DNA of 64,000 nt, taken from positions 24,986,001-25,050,000 of the forward strand of contig CM075101.1 in assembly GCA_037576195.1 (NCBI GenBank). Reading direction: 5' to 3'. Shown piece after piece: positions 12,901-27,000 of this stretch (positions within the stretch are counted from its first letter, which is position 1; every line of letters begins with the position of its first letter). Below the pieces are notes generated by a model. The model made no database searches, was not told where the DNA came from, and saw only the letters and a list, made by a program, of their open reading frames with translations. Position numbers and translations under genes: made by a program. The DNA comes from Phytoseiulus persimilis. Taxonomy: Eukaryota; Arthropoda; Arachnida; Mesostigmata; Phytoseiidae.

Positions 12901-15900
12901 TCCAGGGGAAAAATTGAAAAGTTTGACCGGAGCTTCATAGCCATTCGCAGCTGTTCCAACGAAGAACGATTTCCGCGGCCACGGAATGGGAAATTCGCTG
13001 TCGTGGGTGAGGAACGAACAGGAAACTGAACGGTCGGTATCACATATCATTCTTCTGGCTCCCGCGGATCGCGGAGTCGGCTTTCTGATATTCGATATCG
13101 GCATGAAGGTATACGGAGGGACACTCTCTTCATCCATACTCCCCCACACCGTCCGCGCCACACTCTTAGTTGCATAATCGAAAACCAGGGCCAGTTCGAC
13201 TCGACGAAGCCTTCTACTTCATTTTGGAAGCTGAATGTCCTTCCGCCGTACTATAGGAGTGCTGCAGGTCGTCGGAAACCTTAGAAAACACCGACGTCCC
13301 GTGAAGCCCGTGTAGCAATAGCATTCGAAAGTTCGAAGGGAGTCTGGCCAAGCGATCTGGACTTCCCTTTCGACGAATATTGAGCTCCGCGGACAGGTCC
13401 TCAAAATCTGAAATGCGTCGGGGGAAGCGCACGCGAAAACTCTGCTCGCTAGTCTGAAGATTTTCGTTTCCTCCCGACTTGAAAAAGATCAGAGCCCTCT
13501 TAACTCTCCTCTCCATGAAATGCCCTGTACCGGATGATCTATGTCCACCGCTGTCTTCGCGTGATACTGCTTTTTTAGCTCGAATATGGAAGGAATATAA
13601 GCTGGGTCTAGGACCATGGCTGGACCCTCTCCCCGGGCGGAGCCAAAACAAGGGACCACGAGGCCGAGCACATGACGATTACAGCGCCGCCACTTTTCCG
13701 ATCTGAGGAAAGAAACTCCTGAACTCCCTCAGAGATTGCGTGGGAGCACGGCCGCCAAAGCTAGCCCGATCTGATTCTTCGCAAACTTTTCAATCAAGTC
13801 AATGACACAGCGACGCTAAGTTCTTGTAGAGCTGCTCGCAATTTTTTGTTGGTGTTCATCCGTTGTCAGTATATCTTTCAACAGGACAACGATGATCTCT
13901 GCTACAAGTGGATTGCTCGTTTGATCCCATGCCTTCGCATACTTGTTGTTGATTGACCGCGTCCTGGAAGCTCCCCATCGTGTCTGCAAGGTTTCGGTGA
14001 GAGTGTGACCCATGTTACTCTACTGGAAAATCACACTGAGCTTACTGGCTGCTCATTTCTGGTAAGTAAAAGGAGGAAGCCGAGACGGCGGAACGCGCAA
14101 GTCATGATGGATGTAGCAAGCTTATTGAGAATGACGTTCGAAGCCGTGACTCCTTCGACAGAACCAGCGGGCCATAGCTGGCCACCCCAGGGATTTCACG
14201 CTGAAAGTTGAATCATAAACCTTGGAGGGTAATCCCTCCTCTCCGCACATCTGCGAAATGATGACCCTGAGGACATATAGGACGAAACTCACGGAGCTGA
14301 GCTAACGATGATCACTCTGGTGTGGAAGAAAACTATCCCCGAGTCTGACTAGAGTTGCCATTTGACCGCAAGCTTATTGCAGATCCGAGCTGCTTTGGGA
14401 GCTGTTTCGCTGTTGACTACCTGATGACAGAGCTTTGCCCTCTTTCAGCTCACAATCACTCCAGTTTTGGAATGGAATTTCATAGAGGACCAGATCTCGG
14501 AGCTCGAGGAGCCTGCTCTAGAGCTACGGGCTAAAAACAATGTTCACTCCCAAAAGCCACTGAATTCCTCCGATTTTGCCACTTGAATGTTATTCCCGGA
14601 ACCTCGTCAGGAGGCACCGCTTGCCAAGAATCGATAGGAGTACCCATCGTGCTCGTTCGAGACGGCGAGGGGATGGATCGGAGGAGCGAGGGTTGCTCCT
14701 TCGGAAAAGAGGGTCACAAAATCCATAAACTCGTCGATTCAATTTCAGCCATTAATGTGACGAAAATTCCAAGCAAAAGCTGGGGACTTATCGAGGCCAA
14801 CAGCCACAGAACTCGATTTGTCGGGCTTTCAAGGCCTATGCGAAAATCTAGTCAGCTTTTGTGCTGGAACGGATTCAGATTTTCCAACGTGTTCTCCCGG
14901 CCATATGGCCAACCTATCCCTGCAGGGAAAATCGGAGATCCCCAACCGATATCGCCAGCAGCATACATACGTTGGCCGGGACTCAGTATGTCCTGCCACG
15001 TGGATATGAATCGGCCCGATTCATCTGCAGCTCTCGGGTTCTTCCTGCTCCGCCTAACGAGCGAAGTTCAAGATCCTTGATTCAAGGGCCCTCGTGATTC
15101 ATGAAATATTCAGTGGAGCTGGCAAAACATATTGAAAGCATTGTTGACTGCAGCTTTATTGGAGGGAAGTAACCATCAGAAGTGTGGACAGATGACAACA
15201 TGCAGCTTCTGCGGTCGGACTGCTCTCTCGCCTAATGGGGTATCCGGGGGGCGCTCCCGAAAGAGCTTCAGACCGAAGAAACACTTAGCCTTTACAGCAT
15301 GGGCATCTATCTGCATTGCAAATGTCGTTCAATCGGGGTTCAGTCGCTATAGTTTCAGCCGTTTTCTGACCAACGGGTGGCACCGTGTGCTGAGCGGCTG
15401 GCTGTTTGCTTAATCGAGTTTGGTGGCGACCGCCGAAACTTTTGAACAGCATCAAAGTACTCTGTAACTGCGAATGAGTCCCTCCGTGCAGCCCTTGTTC
15501 CAGCGCACGCTAACCCCGTATGAGGCCACGTTGTTCATTTGTTGGCGCCGGATGAGACTTGATCGCTCGCGCTCGAGTTCATCGCCGGGAATTCAGATCA
15601 TGAGGAAATCGCGAACTTCGGTTCACAGGGCAGACGTTCGAGGCCGGTCCGCAAATCGTGGTCGAAAATTCAGACATTCTCACTGTGGATCCATGAAATT
15701 CTCGCTCACTGCCGGAGGTCTGCTCGTATGGAGAACGAATGGTTATTGCTTCCTCGTCCATCCCTTCCTTTCATCTTAGACCTCGAGCATCACAAACTTA
15801 GTGGTCTGACATTGAACCCGTGTTGAAATCTGTTTTAGCAATCATTTCGAGACGATTCGCGTGACTTCTCCACGGAGGACAGCCGCGGACGGGTTGAGAC

Positions 15901-18900
15901 TCAGTCTTAGAGACGAGTCCGAAGACGGCGTCTCTGAGTTCAGTCAACAAGTGTCAGAATATTCACGATGATGAAGTACACTTCCGTCTTGGAACGATTG
16001 CGATATCGTTCGACGCCACAGGTTCCAGAGAAGGATTCGACAAGTGATCCGTCGGTCAGGGTTCAAAAAAACGCATCAAAACTTTGATGGGCGTTTTTAG
16101 TGCAACCAAGTTCTGCTCGAGTAAAGGATCGAAAAGGGAGAGCGATCCGCATTTTTCTCAACCAGAAGCCATGCGATTCAGCTCCAAAAAGTGCGATGAT
16201 AACGGACCTATTGTTTTATGAGATCACGCCAGAGCTGCTGACTAGTTTAACACCATCCGCTCAATCAGCCAACGTAAATCAACAAGATCGCTTCGCCTCG
16301 GGATGTTGACGCGGTCGAGGTCAGCGTCGAATTGCTGTTCGTTGTACTCGGTGAAAGTGAAACCAGTGGTCAACTTGGGATCACCCCTCTCCTTCTCCGG
16401 ATAATTCCCGGCGCTCCGTTCCCTCCAATGGGGACTGGGCTGGATTTCGACGTGGCCTCCGCAGCTGATTCCAAGACTATTCATTCGGAACGATCGCATG
16501 ACTGATAACGAGAGGTGCTCATCCGATGAGCGCAGCGAGCGACGACCTGAGAGCAGGGAATGTTCCCGGGAACGAAAACGACATCTTTCTCTGACATACG
16601 GCTATGCCGAAACGGACTGGGCATATCAACTGTTGGAGCAAGTCCGATATTGTCCGCTGAGCTGCCGAGCTGTCAACTGCAGCAACGCTTTGACGATAAC
16701 CCGATATTGAACTGAGTGAATGTGTGAGATAATCGGTAACTAAGCTGAGCTGGATGTCATTCAGAGCAGCTGTGGCGAAGCGCGATTTGGAGATCGAGTA
16801 AGTCACGCGTTCGAGACGAGCTGCGCAGTCTCCATCCTGCAAGCAGCGCTGGCACTTCTCGCAGATCACTCACTCTTGCGCGAAAGCTTCTGAGCGTGCA
16901 TCGACTCCGCGTCAGCTTCCGTGAATGGCAAACACCACGGAGACATGCTTCTCTTCGAGGGTTCACGACTCGGGCTTCGTCGGATAAATAAACCTCCAAC
17001 ATTACGCTCGGAAGATTTTCGACCCGAATGTGAATACGGCTTCGAATAGGAGGACACGATGCGCGCTATGATCAGCCACTGTGGGACAGTCGCTCACATC
17101 AGTCGGAGCGCGCACGGAAATTGTCTAACGACATTCTTATTGACGACGTCCGGCAGATCTCTGGTAGAGCGGGCCTCTTTGTCGTGATCACCGCTTCCGA
17201 GAACTTGATACGTTGGTCTAGGAAACCCGTTCTCCCTCGTTATTTCGGATTTGGTACCGTATTCCCTGGCTCAGCGTTTCCCGAGCTCCTTGGTGCCATG
17301 ATACGATCGCTATTGGATCCGCCATCAACAGAAGAGAGAAAAAAGTTCTGGGCGAGTTGATTATTCAGAGTGATCATACTTCAGGAAAACAATAACGAGT
17401 CCTGTCTTCATCTTGAATTTATTTTCGGGTATCGGAATCCGGTGAGAAGTATGGCGCCGAATACGACTCGATATTCCAGCGAATTCCATTCTCCCCTGAA
17501 CGGCCAAGGTCTCATATCGAGTTCTGTCGAACCGATCCCTCTATTCTAATGTAATGGGAGGTATGGATCGAGGGCGTCGCCCAAGATTAGTCCTCACGGA
17601 GGGCACGAGTGTACGCAAGGCGTCATCGACGAATGCGAGAAAGTTGACAGCTGCTATAGCCCAAAAGACGATCGGAGAGGCTTGGAAGAACTCATCTAGG
17701 TAAACCAATGGGTCCGGGATTAGATCATGGATCCTTGCGCCACATGCGACATGTCGACGCCCTGGGAATGGGGACGTGGAACCGTCGAGTTCCTTCGGTT
17801 CCAGTTTGGGGAATACTGGTCGAGTTCATCAAGTGATTGGCTGATCTGTACTTCAGAGCCAGACCCTGATAACTCCTGCGTGAAACTGCTGCGGTGAGAG
17901 GGTCTGATGAACTGGACGAGATCGTGTGGATTCTCGTCCCTTGGAAGGTCATTCTCGTCGCAGGGTAACGATAGGTCCTTATCCTCGAAAACTGTTGAGA
18001 GCGGCTCTCTTGTTTACGCTGGCGCCGCATCCTAGGACCATGTACGAAGAAGGCCGACCGAGCGGCTCGCCTGAACGCAGTCACTGAGCCCGGCAGCCAT
18101 TGAACGAAGACGACAACCCCATTTAACGTAATCACGCTACTGATGGGTCCGCCTAGAAAAAACATGGCTAAATTATCCCTTACACTCGCTTGCGAAGCCT
18201 GCATTTCTTGCTGCGACAGAACAACAGTTTCTATAATTTGATCAGGCCAAGGGTTACGGTTTGGCTCTGGGCAGAGAGATCCCAGTGTTTGTCCACCCAG
18301 GAAGAGCCGTTGTGGGAGCGCGTGCGTGCTGTCCACACTGTCTGATTTAGATGGAAGGAAATTGCAGTTGCCACCAGCGCAATCTCAGTGGCTATCGCTG
18401 TCATCATCTGGACCACGGAATCACCTTGACCGACGACCTCGTCTGACGCTATAGCCGCCACTATCGGTGCTCTTGGCGTTGTCTACCTATTGAAAACTGC
18501 AGAGAACAAAAGTTTCGTCACCGGGATAGTTCCGCTTGAATGCTCAGCCGGGTTGAGTGCTGCCAAATTGGCCTCTGCCAGGGGTTTAAGGGTCGCTCCC
18601 CGACGCTTCTTTTCACTCTGAGGAGCATTCGGCTTCGATGATTGGTGACGCGCAGTTACTCCTGGCGTTATGTGCGATCTGTTATTGGGCACAGCTGAGG
18701 CATCCTCGCTGCGACCGTGGGGAAGCGATTCCGTCGAAGCACGTGCGATGATAGTGAGCTGTGTCGGTAGAAACTTTTCCACTCTGGAACTCGGGTAGCG
18801 TTTAAAAGCGATAGCTCCGGAACACTGGGGAACTGAGCAACTGGATAAGCGCAACGAACTTGCGTTGCCTCGGCGATGGGTCCGGATTCAGATCGGTCAT

Positions 18901-21900
18901 TCCTCCGGACAACATGGTAGGATATGAGGAAGGTCTCATGTGGGGCATGAACAGGTGTTCCGCCCTAGCAAAGAAAACTATTCATACCTTTGATCTAGCG
19001 TCCCATCCCGTCGCTCTGGCCTCATTAACTCGATCGTTGGCTAATGCTCGTGAGAATTGAGACCGGGTCGTCCGATGTATCCACGTATCCGCACTCAGAA
19101 GCGACGTTACGAATCCTGTCCGGAAAAATATTCGGAGCGTACCCACCATGCCGATTCGCTCATGTGTCTAGGATCACCCGTTGATGGTATTCCGAGTTTC
19201 GGCTGCTTCGGAATTTGCTGCTGCGCTCTCGAAAACGGCTAATTCTGATGTTCGCCAAGAGGCCGAGAATCAAATCCGCCTTCGGAAAATCTGTGTACTC
19301 ACGGAGTCAAGTACGAATCCTCAACAGAAGTTCGTTCGTGCGTCACTCTCATTCGCGTGTGGTGTATCGTGCGAGATTCGTTCCGCAGGCTCACCTCGGG
19401 CCACAGGTGGGCGCGAACTAATAAGATTCAGGTCAAGTCATCTTCGGTACCACCGCCGCAGAGTCCGAACAAAAGGCCCTGGTGGCCCTCATGTTTTTTC
19501 TCCCTAGTCAACGTAAAAACAATCGCTTATCTGAGCGGGGGAGGGGAGGATAAGCTTCGCCCACTCGCTGCAAAAATCTCGACAGAAGACCATTGGAGTG
19601 GAGGACGGCAGCAGCAAACGCAGGTGGATGAGGTTGAGACGGGAGGATGAAATACAATACGGGGGATAATCCCGCTTAGATGACGTCGCATACTCGTAGG
19701 GGACCCCAAAGAGCATATTCTGTGCTCCATTCACGACCGCGAATCACGAGAGATGTCTTCCGTCTCCCTGCTGCTGATGAAGCTTGTCGGGAATCCTAAA
19801 GCGGAGAATCAAACACAGAGTTACGTCTATGGGTTCCTGGACCTGATGCATGGCCTCAGCTTGTTTGCAAGATTCACGAGGCAGCATTTTCTCGTGTGAA
19901 ACGACTTCAGCATCTCCCAGGACTTCGATCTCATTTCTGCTGGAGCCCACACAAAAATATTGTGACACCTTCACTTTAGGCTTCGTGTCCAGCCGAACAT
20001 TTCCTTCGAGGCTGGTTCAATTCGCTCCATGTGGTCACGAGATTTCCTGTTGTATACCTTCGTCGCGTGCTTATTTTCTCCCTTTCTGTCGATCTCTCAC
20101 GTCACTCGAGATTTTCCCCGCATAAGCGCTTAAAAATTCCCGCGAGGCTCGCTCGGTGCGCTCAGTCATTCGGCATCAACACTTCCCGTTCGTTCTCCTC
20201 GATGGAAGAGGGAGAAGTGGGAAAAGGTCTCTGAAGCGCAAAACCTGCGAATTGATTCTGGAGAGGAATGGGACAGACGTGAGAGAACGACGAGAGAAAA
20301 CCGATAGCGCCCGCTCTCTTCGAAATCGCGCCGTTATCCCGAAGTAGCGCTGTTTCCCTTGACGTAGCTCGTCCCACTCCTCACAATGGACTTCGGTGCA
20401 AGTCACTTCGAGCAAATCACGAACGGATTCATCTCTGTTTTGGGTCTGCTCACTGACTGACTGAGTGAATAAATGTCCGCCCCTGAGCTCACTGACAGAC
20501 GGGCGGCCGAGCATACTGAATGCAAGGAAGAAAGTCGGACTGGTTGGATAGTGAGTGGCTAGGCAAGAGAGTCTCCAAAAGGGAGGATGTGGAAGACGAA
20601 CGGCAACAATGAAAATGATTTGTTAAACTTGTTAATCAATCACATCAGAAGCGGTTGTCGATTGTTGGATGAAAGACCAGTGCCCGACGAACACGACTAG
20701 CAGACATCCGTCCCAATCGCTGATTTCCGTTCGATTCCTCCGTTGTGACATGCTCAGCGGGAAGAAAATATTGGGGCTTCTTCAAACTCGCGCGAAGGCT
20801 CTGACCGCTTCGTTCCGTTCTCCTGGTTTTGGGTCTATCGCGCATATTTCTGCTACTGCAGCGGATGCGTGGACATTTTCCTTCGGAGGCAAACAGCGCG
20901 TCCCTCCGCTGAAACTAGTCCTATTTAGATTCTATCGGGCCAGCTCCATGAAGGCTCCCTGGGTGGTTTCGCGCAACCCAAGCCGCAGAAGTTAGCTAGG
21001 TACTGAGAGAACTCGACAGGTACTCAGGCTCGTGCCTTCCGTCAGGCTTGACCTCCTGCTCGAGATCCCATCGATGCGGCCGAGCAAGTTCTGCTGGCGT
21101 GGTACGGACTGATCTCTCCATTCAGCCGCCTGGCGGTTACGTGAATATAGACTGGTTGCGGTCGCTTGACAGCCTTCGACGCCCGCCGTCATTTACCCAA
21201 CAGCAGAATGCTCCCGCTCACCGAGAGAGAGTTCCTCTCGGAAACAGCACGACTTCCCGATTCGAAATAGCTGTTCTATATTTCCCTCGAATCGAGAAGA
21301 GCTTCGTCAAGCGACCGATTGTTCGAAGAACCCTCTGTTGCCGCCGCCGACAAAGTCCCAACGAGAAGAAGCTCCAGCAGGAGACGGCGAGGTCAAAATC
21401 CATCCGTTTGCCGACCGAGAGACGTGTGAAAAACGCAGAGCCTCAACTCGTGCCAGTCGGAGATTGAGTCCAACAGCGCCGCCATTACAACCACCGGCTG
21501 CCGCAGTCACCACAACATGCCCTGAGGCAGATGAACTTATATTAAATTTGCGTCTAGCGGGACAACAACCATACGCGACGTCACTTCCTTGTTGCGTCAC
21601 TTCACGGACCCGATGTTTGTGTCGATTGATTCCGAATGATTCGGAAATCGTCCGAGGAGTTGCTGCAAGCCCACGACGTTCCACAGGCTTTCGGTCCACC
21701 GGACGAGGGCAGATGCTCCGAGGATGTGAACTATATTTCGTAGAGCAAGATTTTCAGAGCTCGGGCGGTGGAGCGATCCGAGATTGACTCAGGACCCGCG
21801 GTGGAGCATTGGAGCAGCGACTCAATGGGGAGGCAACCCGTTGTACATCGAGCCATGAGCACCGACGTTGGTAATGTAAGCAGTTTTCCTACTCTGTGAT

Positions 21901-24039
21901 CCTGGTTCTGATAGGAGGAGCGAGCAAGAAGCCGAGGAAGTCCATCTTATCCGCACGACGCGCTGCACTGACTCGATCATCGTCGGCCGCTTTTCGCCAG
22001 TTGAGAATGTCCGGCGACGCCAGCCAATCAATGTAGATCGTATTACTCGACACCCGAACACCTGCCAACCACCGCAACCTGAGCTGCAACCTTTAAGCCA
22101 GGAGGAGGTTCCCTCCACCTGCTTCATTAGCCACTGTTCTCCCGATCCCATCTGGAACAATGTTCATAGTGTCCACAACGTAATTTTTGACCACATCCGT
22201 GGAAAATACGGAAGGGTCGTAGCACCGATTCGAAAACTCAAACTCCCTTCCGCGTTCTCGTCTTCCTCGGATGTCGAACCTCCGACCGTGCACGTCCTCC
22301 TACGTTTGAAATCGAAGGTCTCAGTGTCGTGGATGTGGTCACTCGACCGTTTTGACTGGAGCACTAATGAAGTTGATCATATGCATAACCATTAACAGGG
22401 GGGAACGAACATTTACCGATACGTCAGAGAGAGGAAGCGAGCGGCAAATCATGTACAAATGTCGGTACGACCGAACGAACGACCCCCATGGCACCGCGCG
22501 AGCTGACCCATTTTCTCGCCGGAGCATAAGCGAAAGAGAGAAAGTTGGGAGGCGGAATACGGGAGGAGAAACTTCACTTCCTGAGCGAGAGATTCCGCGT
22601 CCTACCCATCGCTGCCCTCGCTGCCGTCGGTACAGTTGGACACTTCGCTAACGACGAATCAGGGACAGCTTCTTAATTTTGTCCACTCAAGCAAAGGGAC
22701 GAAGTGGAATTTTTGTCCTTCAATGTGAACACCGTCATCAGCAGCGTGTCTCTGATGTTCAGAGTTTCTCTCATCCTGTAGTGGTCGCTCAAGCTTACTT
22801 TTCGCGGCTCCACTGATTTGTCCCCGTCCCGTCGAGCGGATCCAACGTGTTGCCACCGAGTTTGCGGCGTGTCGCAACACAGCGGTAGTGAGCGAAAAGT
22901 CGGATTTCAGCGGCCCGGACCCGCGTTTACTCGCAGGTGGGACCTCGTCGTTGCTTAAAAACGATATTCGAAGTTGAAGGCAATTCTCCCTCACGCACCA
23001 CTGATCGTCCGACGCGGTCGGTCCTCACGAAGTTGGAGACAGGGAAACAGCGAGCACCTCGAGGAATCAGTCGTGCGCTCAACAAAGTTTTCGGAGGATT
23101 CGCGTTACAGTCTCGCCTATGCGAGGGGTAGCGGTTGTCGCGGCTTGGGGAGGAGGCGTGATCCGCAGCGTCGAAACCCAACTCGTTGGGCAACGTCTCT
23201 GCCAAACCCCATGTTTCAGAGATAGGCATGACGGCTAGCTGGAAATATGAACCGTGGAACTCAAGAGCCCCCTCGAACTTCTTTATTCGGCGCTGAATAT
23301 CTTCGGAAGTTCCCCTAGATGAGCGAAACCCTCATCTCGTGATGCTACTCAAGAGCCGACTCCTGTTCGCGACGAATCCTAGCATTTCATGTTGATGGAA
23401 CCGAGTTTGCTCTAAAAAGCTTCGTCGACTCGGCCAGAGTTTGAGAAGCGGGCTTTCGGAGTGATTTCGCGTGTCCATCGTTCCGATCGTGCTATGTGGA
23501 CTTCCGACTGGTTGGCTTGAATACGAGTTCCCAAAACTCGTCGTGTCTCGCCAACTTTCGCGGTTGCCGGGGAAATGTGGTCAAGATGAGTCCCGAACGA
23601 TAATTCCGACGACTGTCTTCTTTCGAAACTGGGACCAAACTTTTCCAGGAGAGCGAATCTTTCTTTCATGTGGGACTCAGAATCGAGGGGCCTGGTGGGA
23701 GATTCGGGAATATTCCGAAGTTATAGCTCGAGAAACTGTTAGCCGAGCGGGAGCCTGCGATGATGGACCGGTCGATTGGACAAAGTTTTTCTTGTTCGCT
23801 GTCACTTGTTTCCCACCGTGCTCCGATGAGCTCTGTGCGTCCATCGCACCCCGAGAACGATCAAATGGGCGCTACAACTCGGAACTCGTGTCGATTCGTT
23901 ACAATGAAGAACATCATCCATCTGACAAGCGGTACATCAGCCCAGAGTGCTTCCGTTCCCCTGGTCATATTCACCAGAGGACATCCGGTGAGAACGTGCG
24001 TGAGACTGCGATTTTCTAGAAGAGCTTCCTTGTTTGCAG
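6919..24039. other. 17-kb stretch without a recognised gene
   Basis: It lies between the start of the NRF-6-like gene and the first recovered exon of the GABA receptor. Frames of up to about 200 codons occur on both strands (for example 17725-18336 minus and 14583-15080 plus), but none shows a domain I recognise, and overlapping frames on the opposite strand are equally open. The missing promoter, 5' UTR and signal-peptide exon of the GABA receptor are probably here. A GTC/GTT triplet-rich stretch at about 9490-9582 is listed separately. Confidence 0.45.
9490..9582. repeat. Degenerate GTC/GTT triplet repeat
   Basis: The stretch is dominated by GTC, GTT and GCC triplets with interruptions. 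On the minus strand one frame reads as Thr/Ala-rich low complexity. There is no sign that it is coding. Confidence 0.6.
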
Positions 24040-27000
24040 TGAAGCCGCTCAAGTCAAGTCAAGCCGAACCCCAGGTCAAGGGAAAGTTTCCCGTCGGAAA
24101 AACTGGGAGCGGGGCCGCATCACGACACCCGAGTTTCGAGCTCAGATGGCTCTGTCGAGAAACATAAGCATCTTACTGGAGCAGTTACTACGCAACTACG
24201 ACAACAATCAGAGGCCTTACCAAGGTGGTGAGTAGCGACAAAACCCTCCGAGCCCACAACGAAGACTTCGAAGCAGCGCTCTGGTCGGAGCACCCCTCGC
24301 GCATTTCCGCTGAACGTAATGCTCACCTGGGCCATCCCTCTAGAAGCGCGAAAGCGCTCCGTTACGCAATAAATCCCATTACGCAGAGAAGAGCCTCCTC
24401 TTGTTGCCGAGAAGGAATTGCGGCGAATCATCCTTCTCAACTCATCCAACGCGACACATTGAGACGGATCACCCTCGATTCGATGTCGGCTGATCTCAAA
24501 AGCTCCGTGCTATTAATTTATTAATGAAGAGAGCAGTGTGATCGTGGAGATAGAGCTCCGCTCGAAGCCGGAGAGCAATGGAGCTGTTGCGGGCTCCGCT
24601 CATTCACCCGTGTCTCGTGTTCTTGTCGGCCTTGTACTGTCAGAAGATGAGGTCTAGATTATAGCTCACGGCCGACAACAACGTCATCTCACTCAACTAC
24701 AACTCCGAAAGTTTGATGTTTGAAGCTCTTCCTTTTTCTGTCACGTGATTGAGCATGCAGTGAGAGAAGGAAAAAAACAGGGATGGCTCCCTCTTCGTAT
24801 GCGTGATTGAGTGACCCCGTCACGAAAATTCGACTCAATCGCTTGAACTCTGGGCTTCCCCTGCGATCACGCGCATTTCCGCACCTCCGATCCCGCCCAT
24901 GTCTCGCTCGGACTCGCTTCCTCGCTCTCGAGATCCGGGACTGAGATTCTCTTCTTCTTCCAGTTCGGCCAACCCGAGTCGTCGCGAGTATGCTCATAAG
25001 AAGTATGGGTCCTGTCTCCGAGCTGGATATGGTAAGGAGAAGCCGAATCCGCATTGTGCCAGTTCGTGGCCCCCTGTCGTCTCATTATCTAGCGATGCTC
25101 TCTGTCCTCTTGGGTCAATCTGTACGAGGAGCTTGCCACTGCGCTAGCGTGACTGCATCATCGTTCGCGAGAGGAGTTCGTTATTTGCTTTTTTTTATTG
25201 TGATGCTCGGTTCGCTGTGGGGAAAATCACAACGGAACACACCAGCGAGCGAGCGACCACCGAACCTGGGCTCAGAGATCTGGGGAAACGGGGCAATCAG
25301 CGAGACTGGGACACTGGGGAGCCATCGGTGGACGATTTCTCGCCCACTTCTCATCGTGTAGCGCGGTCGTTAGGGTTAACATATGACTCGACGCCATTCA
25401 GTGCATTCTTCGAAGTTTTTCCCTCTCGATGACTGAGTTTTGTTCGAGCTCCTGGCGCTCGGAGTCCGCGAATGTGGCTTACAGCGTGGTCGACTCACAC
25501 AGATCGGCGGAGCGGATTGAAGAGCTGGGAACGAAATCCACTGCAAATCTGAGATTACTCCGCAGGAATACTCTATGGACTGCTACTTCCGTCAGGCATG
25601 GAATGACAACCGCTTGAAGTTCACCGGGCCTATATCACCCATTTCTCTCCACATTAAGACTCTCGAGCGCATTTGGAAGCCAGATACGTATTTTCACAAT
25701 GGAAGGGGCTCTTATTTACACACGATCACACAACCGAACAAACTTTTGAGGTGAGCGATTCATTCCAGCCGGAAATATTTTCTTCTTGGTGTTATGAATC
25801 CGATTCTCTCTTTCGAGTTCCTCGGAACATTCTCTATGGGTTCCACGATCCATGTCGAGAACTTGGAGATCTTCGGTGCCATTTTATTCATTTGAACCGT
25901 TCAAATTGAAGAAACTCTTTGTGATAATCCATTCGGTCGTGCGTACCCGAGCCTGGTTCGAGTGCAGGCGCCAGATTATTGGCTCTAATAGCTCCGGTTT
26001 CACTTCCTGTCAGTTAGTGAATTGAGGTTTTGAACCTCCCCGAGCCAAACGAACGATGTGCATGTAGCTCCTGGTATTAGGGACGAATCCTCGGGAGGAC
26101 CATGTCTCACGAGGGAGATGATACGCTGTGAGAATTCAGCGTTGTCAAATAATTTATCAGAGATAAATTGACAGGCTCTCGAATGACGGAGCGGTTTTGT
26201 ACTCCATGCGTTTGACCATCAAAGCGAAGTGTCCTATGGAGCTCCAGAACTTCCCGATGGATCGACAGTCGTGCCCCCTCGTATTCGGAAGCTGTGAGTT
26301 GCTTTTGAGTGCTAGTGTCGGAGTCGACTTCTATTGGTCTCCTGATGCAAACCATTTCAAACCAGCCTCAGCGGGCGTTCATCACCTGTGACTATGTTGG
26401 AATCGACAGTTTCCTTTCCCGAAATTCCATTCCTTCCCGATTCCAGACGCCTACACCAGAGAAGAAATGGTTTATTCCTGGAAAGAAGCTTCAAAAGCCG
26501 TGGGTCTGGTTGAAGGGCTCCAACTGTCGCAGTTCGACCTCATAAACAACCCATACGTCAACGAAACACTCGTCATGAGAAACGGTTGGTTGACCTCTAG
26601 ATTTGCAGCGTTACGATTTGCGGTTCACGTTCACCTGTAGCTGTCTGTGGTCGAGCCGATCGAGAGTTCGGAGCAGCAGTGAAAAAAGAAGCTCTTGATT
26701 GTTGCTATGAGTCTTCCATCACCAAAAGCAGAGCACTTCTGTTGTCCGTATTGGTGAGATCGAGGCATTTTCCGGAATCCGACGGCGGTCCGCCGGGTAA
26801 ATATCGAAATTCTCGAGTAGCCCATGGAGTGCTTCCTTTGTCTCTCAGAGCTCAATACCTCAACCCCCACCATGAAAATTCTCAAAGGAGATTGTCTAGC
26901 TCACTTCCTCAGACACACACGGTGACGAATGTCTCCAGCTCTGTCAGAGGCCGTTTGGTCTCGTCGCATCCCCCTGGATGAAAGTTCAGCCTTGAGGTGA

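Noticed and set aside
17725-18854. Minus-strand frames with hydrophobic stretches and a section resembling a cationic amino acid transporter helix (TPRAPIVAAIAS..)
   Set aside because: The resemblance covers only one segment, an in-frame TAG splits it, and the neighbouring consensus of that transporter family is absent.
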